A program made the position numbers and the translations under genes. DNA of 64,000 bases. Origin: 01-FULL-43-15b sp964472675. Lineage in GTDB: Bacteria; Patescibacteriota; Microgenomatia; UBA8517; UBA10165. Positions 8,030 to 15,094 of this stretch are shown here, in pieces (positions within the stretch are counted from its first letter, which is position 1; each line of letters starts with the position of its first letter). The notes under the pieces were generated by a model that searched no databases, was not told where the DNA came from, and saw only the letters and a list, made by a program, of their open reading frames with translations. The stretch spans positions 1-64,000 of the forward strand of contig CAYYLO010000006.1 of assembly GCA_964472675.1 (NCBI GenBank). Reading direction: 5' to 3'.

Positions 8030-8711
8030 TCTCGGAAGTTATTATATCGCAAAACTGACGGCTAAGATAGACTAAACGACGCTGGAAGGCAATATTTCCA
8101 CAACGAACAACACAAACTCCTTTATAGGTGGGATATGTGGCTCGTCCCAGTGTCCTTTTATCAAAAACAACTCCAGTAAAGTTCTTACTTGGGATTTTTA
8201 ATTCTCTAGACCAATATTTTATGCTTGATCGCGAATCCTGGTCTGCCCTAAGATGTAGCTCACAACGTATTTTGTTAACATCAAAATTATATACTTTGAC
8301 AAGAGCGGCAATAAAAAACTTTAGAATTCTTGGATCGGAATTACCCATTCCAGTGTGCTGAGTTTTAAAACCCTCACCCAAATAAAGCATAGCTAGTGCC
8401 AACTCAAGTATGTGTCTGTTATCTGTCTCTACTTGCAATAGCGTAGTTGAAGCCTCCTGCTCCGCAATCTTCAGCCGTTCAGCCTTTTGAGAATTATGCC
8501 ACAGCCTCGCGCGCTCTCGAGCCACTGTTAGGGCTTTGTTCCATCGTTGAAGAAGAATGGACTTTTGTTCATCGCTAAGCTTAACGTCTCTTAGCCACCC
8601 ACTAAGAGTAGAGCGAGGAATCCCCAACTGGATTTCAATATCACGGATGGATGCTCCCTTTTTACGGAGAACAATCGCTTGGCTCTTTAGTTCGGCCCAT
8701 CTGGACTTCAC
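7995..8711 (-). CDS. Helix-turn-helix protein, possible LAGLIDADG-like DNA-binding protein
   Basis: A 238-residue protein from a GTG start. The N-terminus has a strong helix-turn-helix (LRKKGASIRDIEIQLGIPRS, then TLSGWL). A basic helical stretch follows, then a domain with LAMLYLGEGFK and MGNSDPRILKFF. GEGxK with a downstream NSDP recalls single-motif LAGLIDADG-type proteins common in candidate-phyla genomes; that link is from memory. The last 11 residues (ending SVGRASD) and the stop codon are encoded by the 5' half of tRNA-Val. Almost no room exists between a possible -10 (TACACT or TATATT) and the GTG, so the mRNA may be leaderless. A possible selfish or recently placed gene. Confidence 0.65.
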   Translation of the reverse strand: MKSRWAELKSQAIVLRKKGASIRDIEIQLGIPRSTLSGWLRDVKLSDEQKSILLQRWNKALTVARERARLWHNSQKAERLKIAEQEASTTLLQVETDNRHILELALAMLYLGEGFKTQHTGMGNSDPRILKFFIAALVKVYNFDVNKIRCELHLRADQDSRSSIKYWSRELKIPSKNFTGVVFDKRTLGRATYPTYKGVCVVRCGNIAFQRRLVYLSRQFCDIITSERTVSSVGRASD

Positions 8712-8730
8712 AAATATAGTGTATCACATC

Positions 8731-8758
8731 AGAGGTTCGGATCCTGTATCGCCCACCA
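8731..8758 (+). pseudogene. tRNA 3'-end fragment (T arm, acceptor and CCA)
   Basis: AGAGG-TTCGGAT-CCTGT-ATCGCCC-A-CCA reads as a T arm with one mismatch, an acceptor 3' strand, the discriminator and an encoded CCA. No matching 5' part (GGGCGAT...) is found upstream. The acceptor ATCGCCC resembles what I remember for tRNA-Ile in related bacteria, which is not proof. It lies just upstream of the helix-turn-helix gene, so that gene is bracketed by tRNA sequence on both sides. Confidence 0.55.
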
Positions 8759-8850
8759 ATGTTTCCTGTTTGAAAAAAATCCCACACACCTCTGACCACC
8801 ACCTAGCAAGCCACAGTTGTATTGCCAAGCCAATAGATGTATCTTAAACT

Positions 8851-9072
8851 ATGGAACCAAATGAGCGAGTCCACAGATCAATTGGAAAGATCATATGGAA
8901 TAACTTTTGGGGAGGTATTGCCTGGGGTTTGGGGGTCACAGTCGGCCTCTCAATACTCTTTGGGGCAATTGGCTTTTTAGGCTCCAAAGTAAATTGGGTG
9001 CCAGTTATTGGTAAATTCGTCCAGCAAGTAACTCAATATGCCGAAGGAAACCGCCCAAGAATTTCCAGATAA
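8851..9072 (+). CDS. DUF5665-like small membrane protein
   Basis: A 73-residue protein. A polar N-terminus (NERVHRSIGKIIWNNFWGGI) runs into a glycine-rich hydrophobic segment AWGLGVTVGLSILFGAIGFL (about residues 24-43) and then a short amphipathic tail. The pattern of a basic amphipathic helix followed by a GxGxxxG-type membrane helix matches the DUF5665 family, of unknown function. The identification is moderate because the protein is short. It stands alone, followed at once by the promoter and leader of thrS. Confidence 0.65.
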   Translation: MEPNERVHRSIGKIIWNNFWGGIAWGLGVTVGLSILFGAIGFLGSKVNWVPVIGKFVQQVTQYAEGNRPRISR

Positions 9073-9078
9073 TTTTCC

Positions 9079-9107
9079 TTGACAAGTAAGGCAATTCAAA
9101 GTAGGAT
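9079..9107 (+). promoter_or_regulatory. Promoter of the thrS leader
   Basis: TTGACA (9079-9084), a 17-base spacer and TAGGAT (9102-9107). The -35 is perfect and the spacing ideal. It lies just upstream of the T-box leader, so it is the likely thrS promoter. Confidence 0.65.
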
Positions 9108-9109
9108 AT

Positions 9110-9286
9110 GTTACAAGTTAATTCTTGCACTCGCATGAGGCCTTACCAACCTCAAAGCCAGCCTCGACAGACGTCGAGTCTAGGCAGGCAGGACGTGTCT
9201 ACTTACGAAGTGTAGAAAATGAAGCCACTAAAAAGTTGGGTGGAACCATCCGCGATGCGGGTCCCAACAAAAACATGTGGCTTTTT
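9110..9286 (+). promoter_or_regulatory. T-box riboswitch, threonine type (thrS leader)
   Basis: The T-box core GTTGGG-TGGAACC-ATCC...GGGT-CCCAAC (9235-9268) forms the canonical antiterminator: two helices separated by a 7-base bulge that starts TGGA. TGGA would pair with a tRNA ending UCCA, as known for tRNA-Thr in some bacteria. A GCCAC/GTGGC stem followed by TTTTT (about 9224-9286) encloses it. The upstream leader, about 110 bases, is short for a T-box and contains the palindrome CTCGACAGACGTCGAG, so the specifier loop could not be placed with certainty. Uncharged tRNA-Thr should raise thrS expression. Confidence 0.75.
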
Positions 9287-9367
9287 CGTTTTTAAGAGTC
9301 TCTCGTTTCACTCGAGATGACAAATTTGTGAGGATTCCGTGTCGTAGGAGGGAGTGATAGAAGAAAA

Positions 9368-11141
9368 ATGACTAAGAAACAAAACAATTCTAATTTAGAA
9401 GCAATGAGGCACAGCGCGGAGCATGTTCTTACTTTTGCCATGCTAAAAACTTACCCGGGGCTTCTTCCTGCCATGGGTCCGGCAACGGATGATGGATTTT
9501 ACTTCGATTTTGACTTCGAAGGCAAAATTCAAGAGAAGGATTTTGCGCGCATCGAAAAAAAGATGCAGGAGATTGTCCTCAACGACTACCCAATCACACA
9601 TCAAGAATTAAGCATCAGGCAGGCAAGAAAGCTTTTCGCGGGCAACCCTTACAAACTCGAGTGGCTTGATGAGATAGAAAAAAGGGGGGGAGAATGCTTC
9701 AGTTTACTGGATCGGGGAACCTGGAAAAGAGGGTTCATTTGCCGACCTTTGCTCCGGCCCACACATTGAATCAACCGGTAAAATCGGCCCCTTCAAGCTT
9801 CTTTCTATTGCCGGTGCGTATTGGCATGGTGACGAGAAAAATAAAATGCTGACCCGTATTTACGGCACAGCGTTTAACACCCAAGAAGAACTAGATCATT
9901 ATCTTTGGCAAAAAGAAGAAGCCGAAAAAAGAAACCACAGAAAACTTGGGGCAGAACTGGAGCTGTTTGCTATATACCCCGAAGTCGGACAAGGCTTACC
10001 CGTTTGGCTTCCGAACGGGTTTGTAGTTCGCCGCGAACTGGAAGATTACATGCTCCGCGAGGAGCGAAAGCTTGACTACAAACATGCCATTACGCCGGTT
10101 TTATCAAATGAAAAACTTTTCCAGACTTCCGGACATTTAGGATTTTATAAGGATTCTATGTATCCTCCTGTCGTTGTTGACGAAGAAAAACTTTATCTAA
10201 AACCGATGAGTTGCCCTGGAGCGATGATGATTTACAAATCAAAACCTAAGAGCTATCGCGATCTGCCTTATAAACTTGGTGAGTTTGGGCTGGTTTACCG
10301 GTACGAAAAATCCGGCGAGCTGCAGGGATTACAACGTGTACGAGGATTCACTCAAAACGATGCGCACATCTTTTTCAGGGAAGACCAAACAAAAGAACAG
10401 CTTACTGAAGTTATTAACTTCTTTAAAAAGTTTTACAAAGACTTGGGGTTTACCAAATATTGGATGCGCCTATCGTTGTCTGATCCAAACGACAAAAAGT
10501 ATGATATTGCACCTCGGGAAGAATGGTTAAAAGCTGAAAGTAATCTGCGCAAAGTTTTGAAAGAGAATGGCCTTGAGTTTGAAGAAGCTGTCGGAGAAGC
10601 TGCGTTTTACGGTCCAAAAATTGATATTCAGGCTGTAAATGTTTTTGGGAAAGAAGATACTATCTCAACTATTCAGTATGACTTTAACTTTCCGAAAAGA
10701 TTCGAACTTGAATATATTGATACTGATGGCCAGCCAAAACGGCCGTACGTTTTGCACAGGGCACTTATCGGTTCGTTTGAACGGTTCTTCTCGTTCTTAA
10801 TTGAACACTATGGCGGAGCTTTTCCGGTTTGGCTTGCGCCGGTTCAGGTTACCATTTTGCCAATTGCCGAACGCCACTCAAGCTATGCGTCTTCAGTTAA
10901 AGTTTTGCTGCAAAATGAAGAAATTCGTATAGAACTTGATAACAGGCAAGAGACTTTGCAAGCCAAAATCCGCGACGCGCAAAAAAAAAAAGTGCCGTAT
11001 ATGTTAATAATCGGAGATAAAGAACAGGAAGCCGGAACCGTAGCAGTACGTTTGCGAAACGGTACAAACTTGGGTGTCATAAAACTATCTGAACTCACAG
11101 CCCAAGTCAAAAAGGCTATTTTTGAGAAAGTTAACATTTGA
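9368..11141 (+). CDS. thrS: Threonyl-tRNA synthetase, with a frameshift near 9684
   Basis: ThrRS charges tRNA-Thr. It lies behind a threonine-type T-box. The chain starts in the editing domain (MRHSAEHVL, with HxxxH) and lacks the N-terminal TGS domain. The first frame covers 9368-9769. After A6G7 at 9678-9690 the correct frame shifts by one base, because removing one G restores EIEKRGENASVYW and the conserved CSGPHIESTGKIGPFKLLS. The frame then runs to 11141 with the catalytic motifs (KPMSCPGAMMIYK; RVRGFTQNDAHIF) and the anticodon-binding domain. One extra G in a homopolymer suggests an assembly error, but programmed slippage is possible. An essential single-copy gene argues against a dead gene. 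Confidence 0.9.
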
Positions 11142-11155
11142 ACAACCGCCCTAAA

Positions 11156-11185
11156 TTGCGCAACGCGCTTGAGCTGTGCTAAAAT
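11156..11185 (+). promoter_or_regulatory. Possible promoter of infC-rpmI-rplT
   Basis: TTGCGC (11156-11161), an 18-base spacer and TAAAAT (11180-11185). It matches a sigma-70 type promoter moderately well and would begin transcription after the formal TTG at 11169, favouring a start further downstream for infC. Confidence 0.4.
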
Positions 11186-11768
11186 ACTTATCAAACTATC
11201 TACTTTGGCAGGAAGATTTTTTAAACCAAAAAAGGCATTCTGGCGAATAAACCAGAATATAAGAAGCCGCGAGCTTCGAGTAATTGATGCGGATGGCAAA
11301 CAGATTGGCGTTCTTTCTGTGCAGGAAGCTTTGAAAAAAGCAGCAGAGGCAGAACTTGACCTGGTTGAAATTGCCCCAGCAGCCAAACCGCCAGTTGCCA
11401 AGATTATCGACTTTGCTAAATTTAGATACCAACAGGAAAAGAAGGAAAAAGAGTCACGCCGGAAAGAGAAAAAAGGGTCAGAACAAAAAGAAGTCTGGCT
11501 TACTCCTTTTATGGGCGAGAGCGATTATAATGTCCGCCTTGAACGGGTTAAAGAGTTTTTGGGGGAAGGAAACAAAGTCAGGATAGTTGTCCGTTTTACC
11601 GGACCCCAAATGTCTCATAGAGAATTTGGGTATCAGATGGCCGAAAAGGTTAAAAGTGACACGCAGGACATAGCAGGAATAGACCAGGCGCCAAAATTCC
11701 TGGGGAGACAATTAATGATGGTGTTAACGCCAGTAAAGCAGAAAGTGACACCAGAAGTGTCATCGTGA
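11169..11768 (+). CDS. infC: Translation initiation factor IF-3
   Basis: IF-3 binds the 30S subunit and checks start codon and initiator tRNA. The N-domain begins WRINQNIRSRELRVIDADG and contains IGVLSVQEALKKA and DLVEIAPAAKPPVAKI. A Lys/Glu-rich linker follows, then the C-domain (SDYNVRLERVKEFLGEGNKV, VRFTGPQMSH). The start is uncertain. The formal start is TTG at 11169; another in-frame TTG is at 11205, close to AGGAAG. No ATG lies before the conserved N-domain, which fits the habit of infC genes to use rare start codons. The gene overlaps rpmI by 4 bases in the conserved infC-rpmI-rplT operon. Confidence 0.93.
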   Translation: MSCAKILIKLSTLAGRFFKPKKAFWRINQNIRSRELRVIDADGKQIGVLSVQEALKKAAEAELDLVEIAPAAKPPVAKIIDFAKFRYQQEKKEKESRRKEKKGSEQKEVWLTPFMGESDYNVRLERVKEFLGEGNKVRIVVRFTGPQMSHREFGYQMAEKVKSDTQDIAGIDQAPKFLGRQLMMVLTPVKQKVTPEVSS

Positions 11769-11980
11769 ATATGAACAGAGGCAAGGTAAAATTTAAATCT
11801 AAAAATGCAGTTTTAAGGCGCGTTAAGGTTACCGGAAGCGGTAAGATATTACGTGGTAGAAGTTTTGGACGTCATTTAAAAAACAGTAAATCCAAAAAGA
11901 GAAACCGGATTTATAAAAGGCCGGTTGAGGTTAACAAAACTTTAGAGAAAAAATTACAGAAGGTGCTTGGAATGAGGTAG
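11765..11980 (+). CDS. rpmI: Ribosomal protein bL35
   Basis: A 71-residue basic protein of the large ribosomal subunit. KSKNAVLRRVKVTGSGKI (residues 11-28) and SKSKKRNR match bL35. The GTG at 11765 overlaps the infC stop (GTGA); an ATG two codons later (11771) is an equally good start. It is in the classical order between infC and rplT, with one base between its stop and the rplT ATG. The C-terminal tail PVEVNKTLEKKLQKVLGMR replaces the usual short ending. Confidence 0.92.
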   Translation: MNMNRGKVKFKSKNAVLRRVKVTGSGKILRGRSFGRHLKNSKSKKRNRIYKRPVEVNKTLEKKLQKVLGMR

Positions 11981-11981
11981 T

Positions 11982-12332
11982 ATGTCAAGAACAAAAACCG
12001 GTTTTACCAGAAGACGAAAACATAATAAAATCCTAAATGCCGCGAAAGGCTTTAGACAGGCTCGCCAAAGACGTTATAAGACAGCCCGCGAAGCGGTTCT
12101 TCATGCGGGCCATTATGCCTATGTAGGAAGAAAGAAAAGAAAGAAAGACCTTCGCCGCCTTTGGATTGTTCGCCTTAACGCGGCTGTGCGCGAACAAGGG
12201 TTATCCTACAGCAAGTTTATCGCAGTCCTTAAAAAGGCTAACGTCCAAATGGATAGAAAAATTTTATCTGATATCGCTATCTCCGATCCCCAAACCTTCA
12301 CAGAGATTGTGAACAAGATTAAATCCGCGTAA
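11982..12332 (+). CDS. rplT: Ribosomal protein bL20
   Basis: A 116-residue basic protein of the large subunit, needed for early 50S assembly. The N-terminal extension TGFTRRRKHNKILNAAKGFR and the globular part (HAYVGRKKRKKDLRRLW-like, RLNAAVREQGLSYSKFI) are typical of bL20, and the length is normal. It is the last gene of infC-rpmI-rplT. Its 3' end overlaps by 14 bases the 3' end of the convergent methyltransferase gene, with no terminator visible between them. Confidence 0.95.
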   Translation: MSRTKTGFTRRRKHNKILNAAKGFRQARQRRYKTAREAVLHAGHYAYVGRKKRKKDLRRLWIVRLNAAVREQGLSYSKFIAVLKKANVQMDRKILSDIAISDPQTFTEIVNKIKSA

Positions 12333-13383
12333 TTTTGTACACCCCTGCTTTTTTGCCATTGACCAAAACATCATATTTAGAAACCAGTTTAAAATTTGTG
12401 TTCTCCTTTAAAAATTTCTCCATTGTCAACTTTCGCGAAGTTAAAAGCACAATAACTCCATCAGGTTTTAGCACCCGCACGAATTCCTTGAAGGCTTTTT
12501 CATAAAGATCTTCGACATCTTGTGTCTCCATTTGATCCGCAAGCCCCCAGGGTGGATCCGTCACAATTTTGTCGACAGATTGATTGGATAAATAAGTCAA
12601 ATTAGTTGCGTCAGCCTGCCGCACCTGTATGTCACTCTGGCTTGGCCAGAGTCTAGATTCTGGATGCGCCTTCGGCTTACCAGAATGACAAACGCCACTG
12701 ACGTACTTAATCCTCTCGTTAGAAATATCTGAAGCGTAAATTTTCTTGTGGGGAAAGTTATCAGCTTCTTTAACTATCCCGCCCCAGCCGGCAAAAGGAT
12801 CAAGAAAAACGTCTCCTGCTTTAGATTCTGATAGCAAACACAGGAGATTGGCCAGTTCCGGCCTTAACTCCCCGGGTTTTAAGAGTTTTTCGCCCGATGC
12901 TTTGTGAGTTAACCTCAACGCAAAAAATCCGACACCCTCAGATCTTTCTAGAAACCAGAATTCCAAATCCGGTTTGCCGCGGTCCAAAGTTAATCCCGTT
13001 GCGCGCGCAAGTTTTTCTTCCATATTTTTTAATAAGTTCGGGTCAATTTTCCCCAGTTCGTTTTCGAACGAGGTGATAATACGAAATGACCTCACCGAAG
13101 GTAAAAGACGGGGAAGCTCCATCTTCTTTAAAAAATCACTTTGAAAGGTAAACTTAACCAAAGAGGGGAGATCCCCTTTCCTAACATGTTTAAAGAAATG
13201 TAAAACATAGAAAGTATTATTTAAAAAACGAAGCTTGACAATTTCCTCTGTGGGCAAATCAGTCTTGTAAACTACTAACCCGTCAAGCAATAAAACTATT
13301 TCCACATCAGAAAATCGTTCTTTTAAAGCGCTTGTTACAACTTCTCCCAGGCCTGGAATAAATGTCGAGTAGTATGTTCTCAT
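12319..13383 (-). CDS. THUMP-type / Trm11-like RNA methyltransferase
   Basis: A SAM-dependent methyltransferase of about 354 residues. The N-terminal half begins MRTYYSTFIPGLGEVV, typical of THUMP-containing tRNA or rRNA guanine methyltransferases. The Rossmann half has DPFAGWGG (SAM-binding), IYASDIS and the catalytic VTDPPWGL. ATG 13383 fits the family start, although a GGAGG lies only one base before it; an in-frame TTG at 13401 is an alternative. Between the ASDIS strand and the QADATNL strand, about 20 residues (CHSGKP...WPSQSD) are encoded by a palindromic repeat and are foreign to the fold. The substrate is probably a guanosine in tRNA; the exact position is unknown. Confidence 0.82.
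   Translation of the reverse strand: MRTYYSTFIPGLGEVVTSALKERFSDVEIVLLLDGLVVYKTDLPTEEIVKLRFLNNTFYVLHFFKHVRKGDLPSLVKFTFQSDFLKKMELPRLLPSVRSFRIITSFENELGKIDPNLLKNMEEKLARATGLTLDRGKPDLEFWFLERSEGVGFFALRLTHKASGEKLLKPGELRPELANLLCLLSESKAGDVFLDPFAGWGGIVKEADNFPHKKIYASDISNERIKYVSGVCHSGKPKAHPESRLWPSQSDIQVRQADATNLTYLSNQSVDKIVTDPPWGLADQMETQDVEDLYEKAFKEFVRVLKPDGVIVLLTSRKLTMEKFLKENTNFKLVSKYDVLVNGKKAGVYKITRI
12631..12690. repeat. In-frame palindromic repeat inside the methyltransferase gene
   Basis: GTCACTCTGGC...CCAGAATGAC, 59-60 bases, with an internal CTCTGGCTTGGCCAGAG hairpin. It is read without a stop in the minus-strand gene and adds about 20 residues at a surface loop between two Rossmann-fold strands. 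Same family as the repeats in pheT (17242) and recG (25531). Confidence 0.8.
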
Positions 13384-13401
13384 ACCTCCAAAGTATATCA
13401 A

Positions 13402-13431
13402 TTGGTATTTTAGACTGTATTGAGGTATACT
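13402..13431 (+). promoter_or_regulatory. Promoter of the RRM protein gene
   Basis: TTGGTA (13402-13407), an 18-base spacer and TATACT (13426-13431). It gives a transcript with a 5' leader of roughly 95 bases that contains the inverted repeat at 13479-13529. Confidence 0.55.
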
Positions 13432-13478
13432 ATGCTTACTGATTATTTCGACAGGACGGCTTTAAGAGACTTTTCAAG

Positions 13479-13529
13479 AAGTATCCTCCAGAAGAAATTA
13501 TTCAAGACAAAAACGAAAGGAGGATACTT
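13479..13529 (+). promoter_or_regulatory. Inverted repeat that sequesters the Shine-Dalgarno of the RRM gene
   Basis: AAGTATCCTCC (13479-13489) and GGAGGATACTT (13519-13529) are perfect 11-base complements with a 29-base loop. The 3' arm contains the GGAGG ribosome binding site of the ATG at 13534. Folding would hide the site, so the hairpin could act as an RNA thermometer or as a target for the encoded RNA-binding protein. Confidence 0.75.
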
Positions 13530-13533
13530 AAAA

Positions 13534-13878
13534 ATGGCAAAAAGACTATTTATTGGAAACCTTCCATATAGTACTACAGCTCAAGATTTGGAACAGTTGT
13601 TTGCGCAAGCAGGAACTGTTGCTTCTATGACTTTAATTACTGACAAGTTTTCAGGACAAAGCAAAGGTTTTGCTTTTGCAGAAATGAGTTCAGACGAAGA
13701 GTTTGAAAATGCATTGAAGCTTAATGGTCACGAACTTGACGGAAGACAAATCGTTGTCAACGAAGCTCGACCACGAGAAGAACGCCCACAAAGCGATAGA
13801 TTTGGTGGCGGAAACCGCGACAATAGAGATCGACGAAGTGGCGGCGGATTTGGTGGCGCTAAACGCAATCGTTGGTAA
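13534..13878 (+). CDS. Glycine-rich RRM RNA-binding protein
   Basis: A 114-residue protein with a single RRM domain and a Gly/Arg-rich tail. RNP2 is RLFIGNLPY at the N-terminus and RNP1 is SKGFAFAEM near residue 47. The tail has RFGGGNRDNRDRRSGGGFGG. This matches the small cold-inducible RNA-binding proteins best known from cyanobacteria, which act as RNA chaperones. The frame is open upstream, but GGAGG five to ten bases before 13534 fixes this start. The site sits in an 11-bp hairpin, so translation is probably regulated. A small Cys-containing gene begins two bases after the stop. Confidence 0.92.
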   Translation: MAKRLFIGNLPYSTTAQDLEQLFAQAGTVASMTLITDKFSGQSKGFAFAEMSSDEEFENALKLNGHELDGRQIVVNEARPREERPQSDRFGGGNRDNRDRRSGGGFGGAKRNRW

Positions 13879-13880
13879 GC

Positions 13881-14159
13881 ATGCAAACATCAACCAATAT
13901 CAACCTATGTTCACGGTGCAAAAAGCAACGCATCGTAATTAGAACATGGAAAGAAATTGTTGTTAACTCTACAATTATTCATACGGAAACTGCCTGTCCG
14001 GATCCAGATTGTCAGAAAGTTGTTGATGCCCAAAATAACGCTACCCACGAAAAAAGGGTTTCTTCAGAAGAGAATCGGGCAAAAGCAGAAGAAGCAAGAA
14101 AGCTTAAAGCCCGCAAAAATTTGACATTAGGCAAATCCAAGGGATACAATATCAGTTAG
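13881..14159 (+). CDS. Small zinc-ribbon-like protein
   Basis: A 92-residue protein from ATG 13881, just behind the RRM gene. It has CSRC near residue 10 and CPDPDC near residue 40, four cysteines spaced as a zinc ribbon, followed by a charged helical region (SSEENRAKAEEARKLKARKN) and a basic end. The gene is likely cotranscribed with the RRM protein, which hints at RNA binding. No named family is recognised. Confidence 0.65.
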   Translation: MQTSTNINLCSRCKKQRIVIRTWKEIVVNSTIIHTETACPDPDCQKVVDAQNNATHEKRVSSEENRAKAEEARKLKARKNLTLGKSKGYNIS

Positions 14160-14275
14160 CAATTTCAAAGGCCATGATGTGGTGCTTTCGCCACGTAGCC
14201 GGTTGGGTGAAATGTCATTCCAGATTAGTCCAGCCCGGGAAGTTCCCGTAATAGAACAAACACTTGTCATTAGCT

Positions 14276-14362
14276 GTCATCCTGAACGCTAGTGAAGGAT
14301 CTCTCGATCTGTTCGAGAACTGGCATACGCCAGAGATTCTTCGGCTTCGCCTCAGAATGGCA
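14276..14362. repeat. Palindromic dispersed repeat within the Phe T-box leader
   Basis: Starts GTCATCCTGAACGCTAGTGAAGG and ends CGGCTTCGCCTCAGAATGGC. Internal hairpins are TCTCGATCTGTTCGAGA and CTGGCATACGCCAG. It is closely related to the repeat at 27219. It ends about 28 bases before the T-box antiterminator, so it lies inside the leader RNA. Confidence 0.75.
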
Positions 14363-14364
14363 AA

Positions 14365-14470
14365 ATTTGGAGAGTGTGAAAGATAAGTAGTACGGTGGTA
14401 CCGTGTTCTTGGTCCAAGAACGCCCGTATGTATTCATTAGCAATAGTGGATATATACGGGCGGTTTTGTT
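14365..14470 (+). promoter_or_regulatory. T-box riboswitch core, phenylalanine type
   Basis: Antiterminator: GTACGG (14390-14395), 7-base bulge TGGTACC, GTG pairing with CGC, then CCGTAT (14424-14429). The bulge TGGT pairs with a tRNA ending ACCA, as in tRNA-Phe. The competing terminator is CGCCCGTATGTAT (from 14421) with ATATATACGGGCG (to 14462), then GTTTTGTT. The two share CGCCCGTAT and exclude each other, as in classical T-boxes. Stem I must lie in 14160-14380 but was not resolved, and a palindromic repeat sits there. The amino acid is inferred from pheS downstream, which is separated from the T-box by an orphan gene and a terminator. Confidence 0.8.
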
Positions 14471-14510
14471 ATCGCTCAAAACGCACATTACAACGCAGAA
14501 GGAGTAGATC

Positions 14511-15005
14511 GTGAGGTTCAATCCAGCGATTCATAAGCCCATTCACTTGTCCCTATGGAGGAACGGCGAGCTGATCCTCAGCCCAGATCAGACTTCGACT
14601 CTCCTACAAGACGACGAGCAAATAACGTTCGCTCTGTTCGCCACACCATCTGGGAACGTAGTGGTCGACTTGACCAGTTTCGACTTCTCGGCGCATCCGC
14701 GTTACCCAAAGACAACGGCCCGATTTATGGGGAATGGGATTGCACCAGGCGAAAGCAACGAGAGTATCGCCTGGGACGGAATCGAAGTCACCATTGGCGA
14801 AGATGGCACAGGCAAGATCGAATTTGACCTTTGCAATGGCAGGGCTCATCTGAAAGCCGACATCGGCCGCCGGCTGGTCCCACAGACCACTTACGTGACT
14901 GTGGAAAGAGAATGGTACTCCTTTGGTGACGTAGGAGCACCTCGACTCCGCCAGGTTCCCGTAGGGGAAACGTGGGACCGGAAGCCCGAGATCGTCACTG
15001 CCTAA
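14511..15005 (+). CDS. GC-rich orphan protein between the Phe T-box and pheS
   Basis: A 164-residue protein from GTG 14511 with an AAGGAG site seven bases before. It is mostly beta in predicted character, with alternating residues such as GNVVVDLTSFDF, TYVTVEREWYSFG and GKIEFDLCNGRAHLK, and no signal peptide or membrane segment. No family is recognised. The DNA is visibly richer in G and C than its neighbours, with many CGC, GAC and ATC codons, which suggests transfer. It sits behind the T-box terminator and in front of its own strong terminator, so it should be induced when phenylalanyl-tRNA is uncharged. Confidence 0.65.
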   Translation: MRFNPAIHKPIHLSLWRNGELILSPDQTSTLLQDDEQITFALFATPSGNVVVDLTSFDFSAHPRYPKTTARFMGNGIAPGESNESIAWDGIEVTIGEDGTGKIEFDLCNGRAHLKADIGRRLVPQTTYVTVEREWYSFGDVGAPRLRQVPVGETWDRKPEIVTA

Positions 15006-15018
15006 CAGTCACCAAAAC

Positions 15019-15075
15019 AACTGGGTTGGGGCAAATTACTTGCTCAAACCGCCCCAACCCAGTTGCTCACTTTTT
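15019..15075 (+). terminator. Strong terminator after the orphan gene
   Basis: AACTGGGTTGGGGC (15019-15032) pairs perfectly with GCCCCAACCCAGTT (15051-15064); CACTTTTT follows. It is a rho-independent terminator of high predicted strength placed before pheS. Confidence 0.85.
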
Positions 15076-15094
15076 GTTAGAATGTAGAAACACA

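Noticed and set aside
9846..11141. A separate gene for the C-terminal two-thirds of ThrRS
   Set aside because: Conserved editing-domain sequence (CSGPHIESTG) continues between the two frames, so this is one thrS with a one-base shift rather than two genes.
14972..15094. Upstream extension of pheS
   Set aside because: The extension overlaps the orphan gene end and the terminator; ATG 15095 matches the normal PheS N-terminus.
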